A stretch of DNA of 64,000 nt from JALHSW01 sp963720675 (GTDB lineage Bacteria; Actinomycetota; Acidimicrobiia; IMCC26256; PALSA-555). The notes under the pieces are model-generated. The model saw only the letters and a list, made by a program, of their open reading frames with translations. It had not been told where the DNA came from and searched no databases. How positions within the stretch are numbered: the first letter of the stretch is position 1; each line of letters starts with the position of its first letter. This document shows positions 1 through 9,012 of this stretch, piece by piece. A program made the position numbers and the translations under genes. The stretch covers positions 62,001-126,000 of the forward strand of contig CAVRGH010000002.1 in the NCBI GenBank assembly GCA_963720675.1, given 5' to 3'.

Positions 1-538
1 GTACGTCTGCGGATGCTGGGTCGCCGTCGCGGCAGTCGAGCGCCGGCGGGTTGATCGGGAACGAGACCGGCGAGCACTGCTGAGGTACCTCGGTGACGAC
101 GACCGGGACGTCGGGGAGCCCGGTGGGCTTGCCGGCAGCGTCCTTGCAGCCGACCAGGTCGTCGACGTTGGCGAGGAACAGCGCTGACGTCCCGACGATC
201 GCGAAGTCCTGCTCACACGCGGCGATCACCGCGTTGCGCGCCTCGTCGGCATTCAGCTTCGAGTCGTGGAAGTCGATGACGATCTTGCGCCCCGCGAGGC
301 CACCCTGCTTGTTGAGGTACTTGGCGGCACCCTCGACGCCGGCCACGGAGCCGGCGAAGAAGCCCGGATAGAGAGCGTTGTCCACATCGGCGATGACGCC
401 GATGTGGATCTCGTCGGCAGTCACCCCGACATCGGTCGCTGTCGGTGCGGCGCTTCCCGAACCGGCGTGCGCCACCGCAGTCATCGAGATCGTGGTGGCG
501 ACGGTGACGGCCAGCACGGCCCAACGCTTGGCATGCAT
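1..538 (-). CDS. Solute-binding protein, amino-terminal part (cut by window edge)
   Basis: First 179 residues of an extracellular type 1 periplasmic-binding protein of the branched-chain amino acid/amide ABC family; the carboxy end lies beyond the left edge. ATG at 538 begins a basic then hydrophobic segment ending near residue 25 (AVAHAG), read as a signal peptide with no lipobox cysteine. Next come TADEIHIGVIADVDN and GGLAGRKIVIDFHDS. The protein is a paralogue of the one at 27350-28679: both carry NADEARNAVI, a GT.ALFL.NVDD block and a CSPVS segment. No permease or ATPase partner is visible here, and the ligand is unknown. Confidence 0.8.
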   Translation of the reverse strand, partial: MHAKRWAVLAVTVATTISMTAVAHAGSGSAAPTATDVGVTADEIHIGVIADVDNALYPGFFAGSVAGVEGAAKYLNKQGGLAGRKIVIDFHDSKLNADEARNAVIAACEQDFAIVGTSALFLANVDDLVGCKDAAGKPTGLPDVPVVVTEVPQQCSPVSFPINPPALDCRDGDPASADV

Positions 539-572
539 CGATGGATCCCCCCTCGTACGTGGTGTCGAACCG

Positions 573-902
573 TCAGGGTTCGAGCACCTCCCAGACCGTG
601 ATGGTCGGCATCGGATCGAGCTCCATGAGCTCGGCGGCTTCGGGTGCCGCGGCCCGGCCGGCGAGTGACGCGATGGCCGCGTCGACGTCGTCGACCTCGA
701 GCTCGCACACCATCAGGAAGCGTTGGGGGGTCCCGCTTCCCGGCACGAGCTGCGTGTCGGCGAGGCGACAGCGATATGCCGTCACCACGCCGGGTGTTGC
801 ACGGATGTCCGCGAGGTGCGGACCGGAGTACCACTCGTTGTAGGCGTCTTCCGTTGCCGCGTCCCGGGGGTTGGACGCGATCGTGAGCACTGCTCGGGTC
901 AT
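573..902 (-). CDS. Small alpha/beta-barrel (EthD/Dabb-like) protein
   Basis: A 109-residue protein with the layout of dimeric alpha-beta barrel proteins: beta strand (RAVLTIASN), then YNEWYSGPHLADIRATPGV, a signature-like segment of EthD/DUF4286-type proteins, and a closing strand (PTITVWEVLEP). Start ATG at 902 overlaps the stop of the TetR gene by four bases (ATGA), so the two are translated together. Proteins of this fold are often small oxygenases, isomerases or accessory proteins beside P450/SDR catabolic genes, which fits the divergent operon across the promoter. Exact activity is not recognisable. Confidence 0.65.
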   Translation of the reverse strand: MTRAVLTIASNPRDAATEDAYNEWYSGPHLADIRATPGVVTAYRCRLADTQLVPGSGTPQRFLMVCELEVDDVDAAIASLAGRAAAPEAAELMELDPMPTITVWEVLEP

Positions 903-1555
903 GCCGACGGCTCCGTGGGTACGACGTCGGCGGCTACCGGGTCGGGGAGCGGCTCGTCGAAGCCACGGGCGACGTACGAGAGCGCGCGGTGGCACATCGC
1001 GCGCATGTCCTCGACGGCACCTCCCGCGCCCCAGATCTCGAACGTCGCGACGAGCGCGCCGGCGATGGAGTTGCCGGCGACCGCAGCCATGAGCTCGCCG
1101 TCGGGCCGGTCGGCGAAGTGCCGCCGCGCGAAGGCCTCGATCTCGGATGCGAACGTGCCGCGGACGAGCTGCAGGTGCCGGGCCAGCTCGGTGGCGCTGA
1201 GGGAGGACTGACGGAGCAGCGCCGCCTGGCGCACGGCCTCGAGATCGTCGGGGTACGCCTGCACCGCGATGAGCGCGGCCTGGAACACCGACTCGCGCTC
1301 GGGCCGCAGTGCCAGTGCGGCGCGGAAGAACTCGAGCCGGTGCTCGTAGTCGTGGAAGAGGAGCGCCTCCTTCGAGCCGAAGTGCCGGTAGAAGGTGCGC
1401 TCGGTGACGCCTGCGTCGGCCGCGATGTCGCGGATGGTCGTCGCGTCGTACCCGTCACGACCGAAGCGCGCGATCCCTGCGGCGCGCAATGCGTCGCGGG
1501 TCGCTCGCCGCCGGAGCTCGTGCTTGTTGGAGATGGGCATCGCAAGGTACGTCAT
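899..1555 (-). CDS. TetR-family repressor
   Basis: A 218-residue TetR/AcrR regulator. The amino-terminal helix-turn-helix is clear at about residues 35-60 (TIRDIAADAGVTERTFYRHF, then GSKEALL); the rest is the helical ligand-binding/dimer domain. Start is ATG 1555 or the internal ATG 1540. It is divergent from the P450 operon with only about 40 bases between, and an inverted repeat covers both promoters, so it most likely represses itself and the P450-LLM-SDR operon until an operon substrate binds. The downstream 109-residue gene overlaps its stop. Confidence 0.85.
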   Translation of the reverse strand: MTYLAMPISNKHELRRRATRDALRAAGIARFGRDGYDATTIRDIAADAGVTERTFYRHFGSKEALLFHDYEHRLEFFRAALALRPERESVFQAALIAVQAYPDDLEAVRQAALLRQSSLSATELARHLQLVRGTFASEIEAFARRHFADRPDGELMAAVAGNSIAGALVATFEIWGAGGAVEDMRAMCHRALSYVARGFDEPLPDPVAADVVPTEPSA

Positions 1556-1560
1556 GACTG

Positions 1561-1603
1561 TTGCGAATGTAGCAGAACTGCCCCCATAATGTCAGACATG
1601 ACA
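1561..1603. promoter_or_regulatory. Divergent P450/TetR promoters with operator
   Basis: Forward promoter: TTGCGA (1561-1566), 18 bases, CATAAT (1585-1590), predicting a transcript start at about 1597, next to ATG 1598. Reverse promoter: CTGACA (1595-1590), 18 bases, TACATT (1571-1566), start about 1559, just before ATG 1555. The inverted repeat TGTCAGACATGACA (1590-1603; arms TGTCA/TGACA) overlaps the forward -10 end and start and the reverse -35, as expected for a TetR operator blocking both. Confidence 0.55.
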
Positions 1604-2845
1604 CAAATGCGTCCGGAACGGTGCTCGGTGCCCGACATCGATCTGGTCGACCCCGGGCGCTTCGTGGCCGGCGCCGAGCACGTGATGTTCGATGCGCTGC
1701 GCGCGGCCGACCCGGTGTCCTGGCATCACGACACCGCGAGCGACACCGACTTCTGGGCCGTGGTGCGCCACGCGGACGTCAGCGCGGTGAACCGCGACGA
1801 CGAGACGTTCACCACGGCACAGGGCACCTTGATCGGGGAGCAGGGCGGGTTCCTCGGGCTCGGGGAAGACGTGCTCACGCTCGCGGCCGACCCGCCGCGG
1901 CACACGCAGATGCGCTTGATCGTGAACCGCGGCTTCACCCCCCGTGCGATCGCACGGCTCGAGGGCGAGGTGCGCGAGATCGTCAAGGAGCTCCTCGACG
2001 ATGCCGAGGCGCGCGCCGAGCGCGGACGCATCGACTTCGTCGCCGACGTCGCCGCAAAGCTGCCGCCACGCGTGATCGGCTCGGTGCTCGGCATCCCACC
2101 CGAGGATCGGGACCAGCTCGGGTCCTGGACTTCGCAGATGTCGGCATCCGGCGACGCGGCCGAGGGGCAGCCCGACGTCGGAGCTGCAGGAGGCGCCCTC
2201 ATCGGGTACGCGCTCGAGCTCGCCGCGCACGGGCGCGCCCGTCCGGGCGACGACCTCGTTGCCCGACTTCTCGATGCAGAGGTCGAGGGGCGGAAGCTGA
2301 CCCCGGAGGAGTTCGCGATCTTCTTCCTCGTCCTGTACGCGGCGGGCACGGAGACGACACGCGTGGCTGCCGGCGTGGGAGCGCTCGCGCTGCTGGAGCG
2401 TCCGCAGACCTGGGCTGCACTGGTGGCGGGCGCGCCGCTGGCGCCGGCCGTCGAGGAGATCGTTCGTTGGTCCACTCCGGTCGCATACTTCCGGCGCACC
2501 GCTACGCGCGACACGGAACTCGGTGGTCGGACGATCCGGGCGGGCGACCCGGTCGTGATGTGGTTCAGCGCCGCGAACCGTGATCCCGAGGTGTTCGCCG
2601 ACCCGCACACCTTCGACATCGGCCGCGACCCGAACCCGCATGTCGGGTACGGCGCGGGCGGGCCGCACTACTGCCTCGGCGTCCACCTCGCCCGGCTCGA
2701 GCTGACCGTGCTGTTCGAGATGATCGCCGCGCGCTACCCGGACCTCACTCTGGACGGGTCGGCGACCTGGGTCCCGTCGAACTTCACGCCAGGACTCGCG
2801 ACACTGCCGGTCGCACTCGGAGAGCACGCCGGCGGTGGCGCGTGA
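1598..2845 (+). CDS. Cytochrome P450
   Basis: Heme monooxygenase of about 415 residues, the normal length for soluble bacterial P450s. It has the I-helix oxygen-activation motif AAGTETTR, the K-helix ExxR (EEIVRW) and the heme-cysteine loop GYGAGGPHYCLG, in which Tyr replaces the usual leading Phe. The amino end (IDLVDPGRF, FWAVVRHADV) resembles CYP124/125/142-type steroid or branched-lipid hydroxylases, but substrate is not proven. An upstream in-frame ATG at 1589 lies inside the -10 box, so ATG 1598 is preferred. First gene of an operon with LLM and SDR genes; its stop overlaps the next start (GTGA). Confidence 0.92.
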   Translation: MTQMRPERCSVPDIDLVDPGRFVAGAEHVMFDALRAADPVSWHHDTASDTDFWAVVRHADVSAVNRDDETFTTAQGTLIGEQGGFLGLGEDVLTLAADPPRHTQMRLIVNRGFTPRAIARLEGEVREIVKELLDDAEARAERGRIDFVADVAAKLPPRVIGSVLGIPPEDRDQLGSWTSQMSASGDAAEGQPDVGAAGGALIGYALELAAHGRARPGDDLVARLLDAEVEGRKLTPEEFAIFFLVLYAAGTETTRVAAGVGALALLERPQTWAALVAGAPLAPAVEEIVRWSTPVAYFRRTATRDTELGGRTIRAGDPVVMWFSAANRDPEVFADPHTFDIGRDPNPHVGYGAGGPHYCLGVHLARLELTVLFEMIAARYPDLTLDGSATWVPSNFTPGLATLPVALGEHAGGGA

Positions 2846-3855
2846 CCGGCGCACCCAACGCGCCGAGCTCCACGCTCCTGCACGACCTCCAGCGCTTCCC
2901 TGACGATGCGCTCGACACGGCGGCCGTCTACGCGCTGGTGCGCGACCAGGCGGGCTTCGCGGACCGCCACGGGTTCGCTGCGTGCACGTTCCCCGAGCAC
3001 CACGGCGCCGCCTTCGGCTACCTCCCGTCGCCGGTCGTACTCGCCGGGGTGGTCGCGGGGTGCACGGAGCGGATCCGGCTCTCGCTCGCCGCCGTCATCC
3101 TGCCGCTGCACGACGTGCTCCACATCGCCGAGGACGTCGCGGTCCTCGACCTGGCGAGCGGCGGTCGCGTCGACCTCGTGCTCGGGGCGGGCTACGTGCC
3201 GGCCGAGTTCGCGATGTTCGGCGCGTCGATCGACGACCGCGCCGACGCCATGGAGGCGGGTGTTGCCCTCCTGCGCAAGGCCTGGAGCGGGGAGCAGTTC
3301 GAACATCGTGGTGTGCAGGTGCGGGTCGCGCCACAGCCGCTGCAGTCGCCCCACCCGCCGATCCTGCTCGGTGGTAGCTCGCCCGGCGCCGCGCGCCGCG
3401 CGGCGCGGATCGCCGACGGCTTCCGGCCGACGAGCCCCGACCTGTGGGCCACCTACCGAGCCGAGCGGCTCGCGCTCGGACATCCCGATCCTGGCGACGC
3501 CCCGGTGAGCGGCCCGTTCGTCCTGCATGTCGCCGCCGATCCCGAGCGCGCGGCGGTCGAGGTCGGGCCTGCGATCGTGCGCGGTGCGAACCAGTACCTC
3601 GAGCTCGCGGCGATCTCGTCGGGTGGGCCCGCGTTCGCCGTCTCGGGCATCGCGGAGCTCGAAGCGTTCGGTCTCGCGCGCATCGTCGATCCCGAAGCCG
3701 CGGTCGCGCTCCTCCGAGATCTGGGGCCGACGGCCACGGTCGTCCTGCAGCCCCGCTTCGGTGGGATGGACGCCGACGCAGGCTGGTCGAGTCTCGAGCT
3801 GTACGCAACGAAGGTGCTCCCACAACTGGGACCGAACAACGAGGTGAACGGATGA
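2842..3855 (+). CDS. LLM-class flavin-dependent oxidoreductase
   Basis: A 337-residue luciferase-like monooxygenase/F420-dependent reductase. TIM-barrel signatures include FPEHHGAAFGYLPSP near residue 50, LDLASGGRVDLVLGAGY near 110 and PPILLGGSSPGAARRAARIA near 175. It uses FMN or F420; which one cannot be read from the sequence. GTG 2842 overlaps the P450 stop and its own stop overlaps the following ATG, so it is translationally coupled on both sides. It likely oxidises or reduces an intermediate made by the P450. Confidence 0.85.
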   Translation: MTGAPNAPSSTLLHDLQRFPDDALDTAAVYALVRDQAGFADRHGFAACTFPEHHGAAFGYLPSPVVLAGVVAGCTERIRLSLAAVILPLHDVLHIAEDVAVLDLASGGRVDLVLGAGYVPAEFAMFGASIDDRADAMEAGVALLRKAWSGEQFEHRGVQVRVAPQPLQSPHPPILLGGSSPGAARRAARIADGFRPTSPDLWATYRAERLALGHPDPGDAPVSGPFVLHVAADPERAAVEVGPAIVRGANQYLELAAISSGGPAFAVSGIAELEAFGLARIVDPEAAVALLRDLGPTATVVLQPRFGGMDADAGWSSLELYATKVLPQLGPNNEVNG

Positions 3856-4631
3856 GCAACGGAGATCAGGTCGCGGTCGTCACCGGGGCTGCCAGCGGTA
3901 TCGGACGTGCCGTCGCAGTCGCTGCGGCCAGAGCGGGGATGCAGGTCGCGGCGATCGACGTCGATGCCGACGGTCTCGCAGGGCTCGGCGATGAGCTCAA
4001 GGGCGTGACCGAGGTGCTGCAGCTCGCCGTCGACGTCACCGATCTCGCGGCCGTCGAGGCGGCTGCAGAGCAGATCTTCGCGAAGTTCGGTGACGTGCAC
4101 CTCATGTCGAACAATGCCGGCGTTGCCCTGGTCGGCACGACGTGGGACACCCCGATCGAGGACTGGCGGAAGATCTTCGACGTGAACGTGTTCGGGATCA
4201 TCCACATGATGAAGGCCTTCGTGCCGCGACTGCTGGAGCGGAGCTCCGACGCGATCATCATCAACACGGCCTCGATGCTGGGCCTGCAGTGCGCGCCCTT
4301 CATCTCCGCCTACACCTCGAGCAAGCATGCCGTCGTCGCGATGAGTGAGTGCCTCGCCGGCGAGCTGCAGCTCGCGGGATCACCGATCCGGGTCGCCGTC
4401 CTCTGCCCCGGGCGGGTGGCGACACCGCTCGGTGCCGGCACCGAGGAGGAGAAGATGATCGAGGAGATCGACACGCCTCTCAACGTGCCGGTCTCCCCGG
4501 AGTTCGTGGCCGACATCGTGATCGGTGCGGCCCGGGCACCGTCGGGCTTCCTCTTCACCCACAAGGAGTCGGCCGACGCGGTGCGTGAGCGCATCGACCT
4601 CATCCTCACCACGTGTTCGGTGCCGGCATGA
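3852..4631 (+). CDS. Short-chain dehydrogenase/reductase (SDR), first of three
   Basis: Classical SDR of 259 residues. Cofactor motif TGAASGIG near residue 13, NNAG-type segment SNNAGVAL near 92, catalytic Ser in INTASMLG and the Tyr/Lys pair in YTSSKHAVVAMSE, then PGRVATPL. NAD(P)-dependent oxidation of an alcohol or reduction of a ketone is inferred. ATG 3852 overlaps the LLM stop by four bases, and the stop overlaps the next SDR start in the same way. Confidence 0.88.
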   Translation: MSNGDQVAVVTGAASGIGRAVAVAAARAGMQVAAIDVDADGLAGLGDELKGVTEVLQLAVDVTDLAAVEAAAEQIFAKFGDVHLMSNNAGVALVGTTWDTPIEDWRKIFDVNVFGIIHMMKAFVPRLLERSSDAIIINTASMLGLQCAPFISAYTSSKHAVVAMSECLAGELQLAGSPIRVAVLCPGRVATPLGAGTEEEKMIEEIDTPLNVPVSPEFVADIVIGAARAPSGFLFTHKESADAVRERIDLILTTCSVPA

Positions 4632-5545
4632 GCAGCGCCCGACCGCTGGAAGGGGCCGTGGCCCTGGTCACGGGTGCGAGCCGCGGGATCGGGAAGGGGA
4701 TCGCACTGGAGCTCGGAGCCGCCGGTGCGACTGTGTACTGCACCGCCCGAAGCGTCGAGCCGGCACCCGAGCAGTTCGGGACGTTGCCGGAGACGATCGC
4801 GGACGTGGAGGCCCTCGGCGGCGTTGCGGTCGCGTTGCAGTGCGACCACAGCGACGACGACGCGACCGAAGCGGTCTTCGACCGGATCCGCACCGACTCG
4901 GGCCGGCTCGATGTTCTCGTGAACAACGCGTGCGGTACCCCCGAGTTCGCAGATGGGATCGGCACGAGCTTCTGGGACCTCCCCCGCGCATCGTGGGACG
5001 GCTCGATGGACGTCGGGCTGCGTTCCAACTTCGTGTGCAGCCAGCTCGCGGCTCCGATGATGATCGCTGCGGGCCGTGGCCTGATCGTGAACGTGTCTTC
5101 GCACGGCGCGGTGGAGTACCTCTTGTCGGTCCCCTACGGCGTCGCGAAGGCCGGTGTCGACAAGCTGACGCACGACAGCGCGCTCGAGCTGCGTGCCCAT
5201 GGGGTCGCCGTCGTGTCGATCTGGCCCGGGCTCGTGAAGACGGAGCACCTGATGGCCCAGGCGACGACACACGCCGACGGCAGCGTCGACGTGTTCGGGC
5301 TCGACCTCTCGGGTGCCGAGTGGCCCCGGTTCTCGGGTCGGGCGGTCGTTGCGCTCGCGACCGACCCCGCGATCCTCGAGCACACCGGCACCGCGCTCGT
5401 CCCTGCGCAGCTTGCTCGTGACTACGGTTTCACCGACGTCGACGGCAACCTGCCACCGGTCGTGCGCGGGGTCGCCGACCTCGTGGGCGACGGCGAGGCA
5501 CCGGAGTTCTGGCAACAGGTGGAGTCCTTCGGCGCCGAGGGCTGA
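4628..5545 (+). CDS. SDR oxidoreductase, second of three
   Basis: SDR of 305 residues, longer than the classical 250. TGASRGIGKGIALELGAAG carries the dinucleotide motif, VNNACGTPE replaces the usual NNAG, and the active site is NVSSHGAVEYLLSVPYGVAK (Ser, Tyr-x-x-x-Lys). A 50-residue insertion/extension follows the catalytic domain. Start ATG 4628 was chosen because it gives the same ATGA overlap as its upstream neighbours. Substrate unknown; it probably acts in the same pathway as the P450. Confidence 0.85.
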   Translation: MSSARPLEGAVALVTGASRGIGKGIALELGAAGATVYCTARSVEPAPEQFGTLPETIADVEALGGVAVALQCDHSDDDATEAVFDRIRTDSGRLDVLVNNACGTPEFADGIGTSFWDLPRASWDGSMDVGLRSNFVCSQLAAPMMIAAGRGLIVNVSSHGAVEYLLSVPYGVAKAGVDKLTHDSALELRAHGVAVVSIWPGLVKTEHLMAQATTHADGSVDVFGLDLSGAEWPRFSGRAVVALATDPAILEHTGTALVPAQLARDYGFTDVDGNLPPVVRGVADLVGDGEAPEFWQQVESFGAEG

Positions 5546-5566
5546 GCGCAACCGAAGGGCGGACGC

Positions 5567-6470
5567 ATGACCTGGGGCTTCGCGACGACGACTGACGAGC
5601 TGCTCGTGGGCGTCGACCTGCACGGCAAGGTCGCCATCGTCACCGGGGCCACGTCCGGACTCGGGCTCGAGACCGCGCGGGTGCTGGCCGCGGCCGGCGC
5701 CCGGGTCGTGGTCCCCGCGCGTGACGCTGGACGCGCCGAAGCGGCAGTCGCGGCCCTCGGCGATGCGGTTGACGACGCCCGGGTGGAGCCGGCAGTCCTC
5801 GACCTCACCACGCTGGCGAGCGTCGCCGCATTCGCGTCGTGGTTCGCGGAGCGGTTCGACCGGTGCGACCTCTTGGTGAACAACGCGGGAGTGATGGCGA
5901 CACCGTTCGAGCGGACGGCCGACGGCTTCGAGCTCCAGCTCGGGACGAACCACCTCGGGCACTTCGCGCTCGACGCGGCTGCTCCTCCCGGCGCTGCTCG
6001 CCGCGGCGCCGTCCCGCGTCGTGAACCTGACATCCGCGGGCCACTTCGCGTCCGACATCGTCTGGGACGATCCGAACTACGAGCATCGGGCCTACGACAA
6101 GTGGGAGGCCTACGGGCAGTCGAAGACCGCGAACATCCTCTTCACCGTCGACCTGGAGCGCCGGTACGCCGACGCCGGCGTCCACGCCTACGCCGTCCAC
6201 CCGGGGATGGTGCCGACCGACCTCGGCCGCCACCTGTCGACCGACGACATGACGGCACTCGTCGCCCGCGCGGGCGGCGACCTCCCGCCGATGAAGACGA
6301 TCCCGCAGGGTGCGGCCACGACCGTGTTCGCCGCGATCGCACCGGAGCTCGAGACCCGGGGCGGGACCTACCTCGCGGACTGCGCGGTGAGCGACGAGCA
6401 CGCGCCGTGGGCACTCGATCCGGCCGGCGCGGAGCGCTGCTGGGCGCTGTCGGAGTCCCTCGTGGACTGA
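5567..6470 (+). CDS. SDR oxidoreductase, third of three (frameshifted)
   Basis: Reads as one SDR of about 300 residues of the retinol dehydrogenase/protochlorophyllide reductase-like type if one extra base near 5972 is ignored. The first frame gives VAIVTGATSGLGLETARVL, LLVNNAGVMATPFE and GTNHLGHFAL. The second frame continues with RVVNLTSAGHFASDIVWDD, the catalytic YGQSKTANILF, and HPGMVPTDLGRHL. The junction restores the expected LTRLLLPALLAA helix. Both halves are fully conserved, so an assembly error is more likely than gene loss. It closes the P450 operon 21 bases after the previous stop. Confidence 0.8.
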
Positions 6471-6644
6471 GCGGCGGTGGTCACGAACGCGAAATCCGGA
6501 TCTCGAAGGCTCGGAGCAGCGGGCCGGCCCGGATGCTCGTAGGTTGGCGCTGCGGTTCGACCTTCGAAATCGACGACGAGGCGCTCTGATCTGACGAACC
6601 AGACCATCCGGGAGCAGCGCGACGCACTGGTCGCCGACACGAGT

Positions 6645-8906
6645 GTGGGGGGCTCGGCCTTCGGTCGCGCCTACGCCGAGCTGGTGGACCGGTGGCTGGC
6701 GACGCTGCTGCCCGACGAGCCCGGGATCGCGCTCGTCGCGGTCGGCGGGTACGGCCGGCGCGCGCTCGCGCCCGAGAGCGATCTCGATGTCCTCCTCGTC
6801 CACGACCGCAAGCAAGGGATCGGGGAGCTCGCCGATCGAGTCTGGTACCCGATCTGGGACGCGGGGTTCTCGCTCGATCACAGTGTGCGAACGGTGGGTG
6901 AGGCGATGGCGTTGGCGAAGGACGACGTCAAAGTCGCACTCGGTCTCGTCGACGCGCGCGCGGTCGCCGGCGATCCTGCGTTGGGCGCGCTCCTGGCCAC
7001 GTCGGTGGCCAAGCAGTGGCCGACGCTCGCGCGGAGGTCGATCGATTCGCTACGGGACCTCACGGTGGTTCGCAACGACCGGTTCGGCCAGGTCGCGTTC
7101 GTGTTGGAGCCCGACCTGAAGGAGGGGCGGGGCGGGCTGCGCGACACGACCGTGCTCAGGGCGCTCGCGACCGCGTTCCCGATCGAGCTGTCCTCCGAGT
7201 TGGACGCCGCCGCGGAATCGCTCTTCGCCACGCGGGTCGAGCTGCAGCGCGGCACCAACCACCGTGATGAGCGCCTCCTCCTCGAACAGCAAGACGATGT
7301 GGCGGTGCGTCTCGGGTTCGCTGACGCCGACGCCTTGATGCACCGGATCGCCGAGTGTGGGCGCACGATCTCGTGGAACCTGGACGACGCGTGGCGGGTG
7401 GCCGAGGCCGCTGCTGCCGGTCCTCGGCGTCGCTCGTGGGGAGGGCGTGACGTCCAGGTCTCGGAATGGGTGGTCGAGCGTGATGGTGAGATCACCGTGC
7501 TCGACGCCTGCCCCGAGGTCGACGTCGCCCTCACGCTTGCGGTCGCTGCGGCGTCGGCCGACCGCCGACGCCCGATCGCCCGATCGACGCTCCGGCGACT
7601 TGCCGCCGAGGTCCGCCCGCAACGCACGACCTGGTCGGACGCGACACGCGCCTCGCTCGTCGGGCTCCTCGCCACGGGGCACGACGCGGTGCCGGTCTTC
7701 GAGACCCTCGACCAGCACGACTTGATGTCGCGGATCCTGCCGGAGTGGGAGCCGAACCGGAGCCGTCCCCAGCGCAACGCGTTCCACCGGTTCACCGTCG
7801 ATCGCCACCTCGTCGAAGCTGCGGCGCAGGCCGCGGCGCTCACCGACCGCGTCGACCGGCCCGACCTCCTCCTGATCGGCGCGTGGTTGCACGACCTCGG
7901 CAAGGGATATCCCGGTGACCACACCGATGTCGGCATCGGCCTCATGCGAACCGTCGCGAACCGGATGGGCTACGACCCCGACGACGTCGAGACCCTGGTG
8001 GCGCTCGTGCGGTACCACCTGCTGCTCCCGTCGGTCGCCACGAGCCGTGACCTGGACGACGAAGCAACCATCGCGGGTGTTGCCACGACGATCACGAGCG
8101 TGGAGCTGCTCCAGCTGCTGCATGCACTGACGGAGGCCGACTCGATCGCCACCGGGCCGAGTGCATGGAACTCCTGGAAGGCGGGTCTGGTCGCGACCCT
8201 CGTCGAACGCGTGCGGGCGCGCCTCAGCGGCGCCCGGCACGTCCATGGCCCGTCGAAGCCGGACGCCGACGCCGCGCTCGAGGCCCGAGCCGCCGGCGGG
8301 CTCCTCGTGGAAGGTGGTGCAACCCACCTCGTGGTGATCGCACCCGACACACCTGGACTGTTCAGCCGGGTCGTCGGGCTGCTCGCGCTCGACGGCCACG
8401 ACGTCCGCGCCGCTCGTGCCCGCTCGAACGGCGGCGTCGCGATGTCGGAGTACGACCTCGAGCCGAGCCGTGGTGAGGTTCCTGACTGGCCGGCATTCGA
8501 AGCGAGCCTGCGGGCCGCGCTCGAGGACGACGCCGCCCTGGAGTCTGCGCTCAGGGACCGAGCACAACGGTACGGGCGCTTCGAGCGCCCGCAGGCCGCG
8601 CGCCTCGCCCCACCGAAGCTGATCGTCGACAACGAGGCGTCGACCGCCGCGACCGTCCTCGAGGTCCATGCGCCCGACGAGCGGGGAGTCCTCCATCGGA
8701 TCGCACGAGTGCTCGCCGAGATGGGGCTCGACATCCGCCACGCAAAGGTCTCGACGCTCGGGCCCGAGGTGATCGACACGTTCTACGTCTCGACCGCGAG
8801 CGGGCAGAAGCTCGTCGAGGAGGAAGAGCTCGCACGGGTCGAGGTTGCGATCCTCGCAGCCGTCGCCGGCGCCCCGCCCGGCGCCGCCCCCGCCGCGGAT
8901 TCCTGA
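6645..8906 (+). CDS. glnD: Protein-PII uridylyl/adenylyltransferase (GlnD-like)
   Basis: Bifunctional enzyme that modifies and demodifies PII in response to nitrogen status. Domains in order: nucleotidyltransferase (GGYGRRALAPESDLDVLLV, residues about 27-46, with the Asp-x-Asp metal pair), an HD hydrolase domain (AWLHDLGKGYPGDH, about 417-430), and two ACT domains (about 560-635 and 670-745). The called GTG at 6645 is 753 residues from the stop. The frame stays open upstream to 6543, and residues encoded from about 6591 (LTNQTIREQRDAL) look like the family's usual amino end, so the true start may be upstream at a rare codon or hidden by an error. It precedes amtB and PII. The 174 bases before it hold no other gene. 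Confidence 0.88.
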   Translation: MGGSAFGRAYAELVDRWLATLLPDEPGIALVAVGGYGRRALAPESDLDVLLVHDRKQGIGELADRVWYPIWDAGFSLDHSVRTVGEAMALAKDDVKVALGLVDARAVAGDPALGALLATSVAKQWPTLARRSIDSLRDLTVVRNDRFGQVAFVLEPDLKEGRGGLRDTTVLRALATAFPIELSSELDAAAESLFATRVELQRGTNHRDERLLLEQQDDVAVRLGFADADALMHRIAECGRTISWNLDDAWRVAEAAAAGPRRRSWGGRDVQVSEWVVERDGEITVLDACPEVDVALTLAVAAASADRRRPIARSTLRRLAAEVRPQRTTWSDATRASLVGLLATGHDAVPVFETLDQHDLMSRILPEWEPNRSRPQRNAFHRFTVDRHLVEAAAQAAALTDRVDRPDLLLIGAWLHDLGKGYPGDHTDVGIGLMRTVANRMGYDPDDVETLVALVRYHLLLPSVATSRDLDDEATIAGVATTITSVELLQLLHALTEADSIATGPSAWNSWKAGLVATLVERVRARLSGARHVHGPSKPDADAALEARAAGGLLVEGGATHLVVIAPDTPGLFSRVVGLLALDGHDVRAARARSNGGVAMSEYDLEPSRGEVPDWPAFEASLRAALEDDAALESALRDRAQRYGRFERPQAARLAPPKLIVDNEASTAATVLEVHAPDERGVLHRIARVLAEMGLDIRHAKVSTLGPEVIDTFYVSTASGQKLVEEEELARVEVAILAAVAGAPPGAAPAADS

Positions 8907-9012
8907 GGATCGCGACCCCTCGTCGGGTTCGCGGCGCGCGAAGCGAAGCATTCATGTCATCCATCGCCTAGAAACTGCGGATGTTCTGGTCAGACAACCG
9001 AAGGAGCAACGC

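Noticed and set aside
989..2845. 618-residue version of the P450
   Set aside because: The first 200 residues are antisense to the TetR gene; the true protein starts at 1598 next to a promoter.
4310..6058. Minus-strand open frame of 582 residues
   Set aside because: Shadow of the SDR genes; composition typical of high-GC antisense frames and no recognisable domain.
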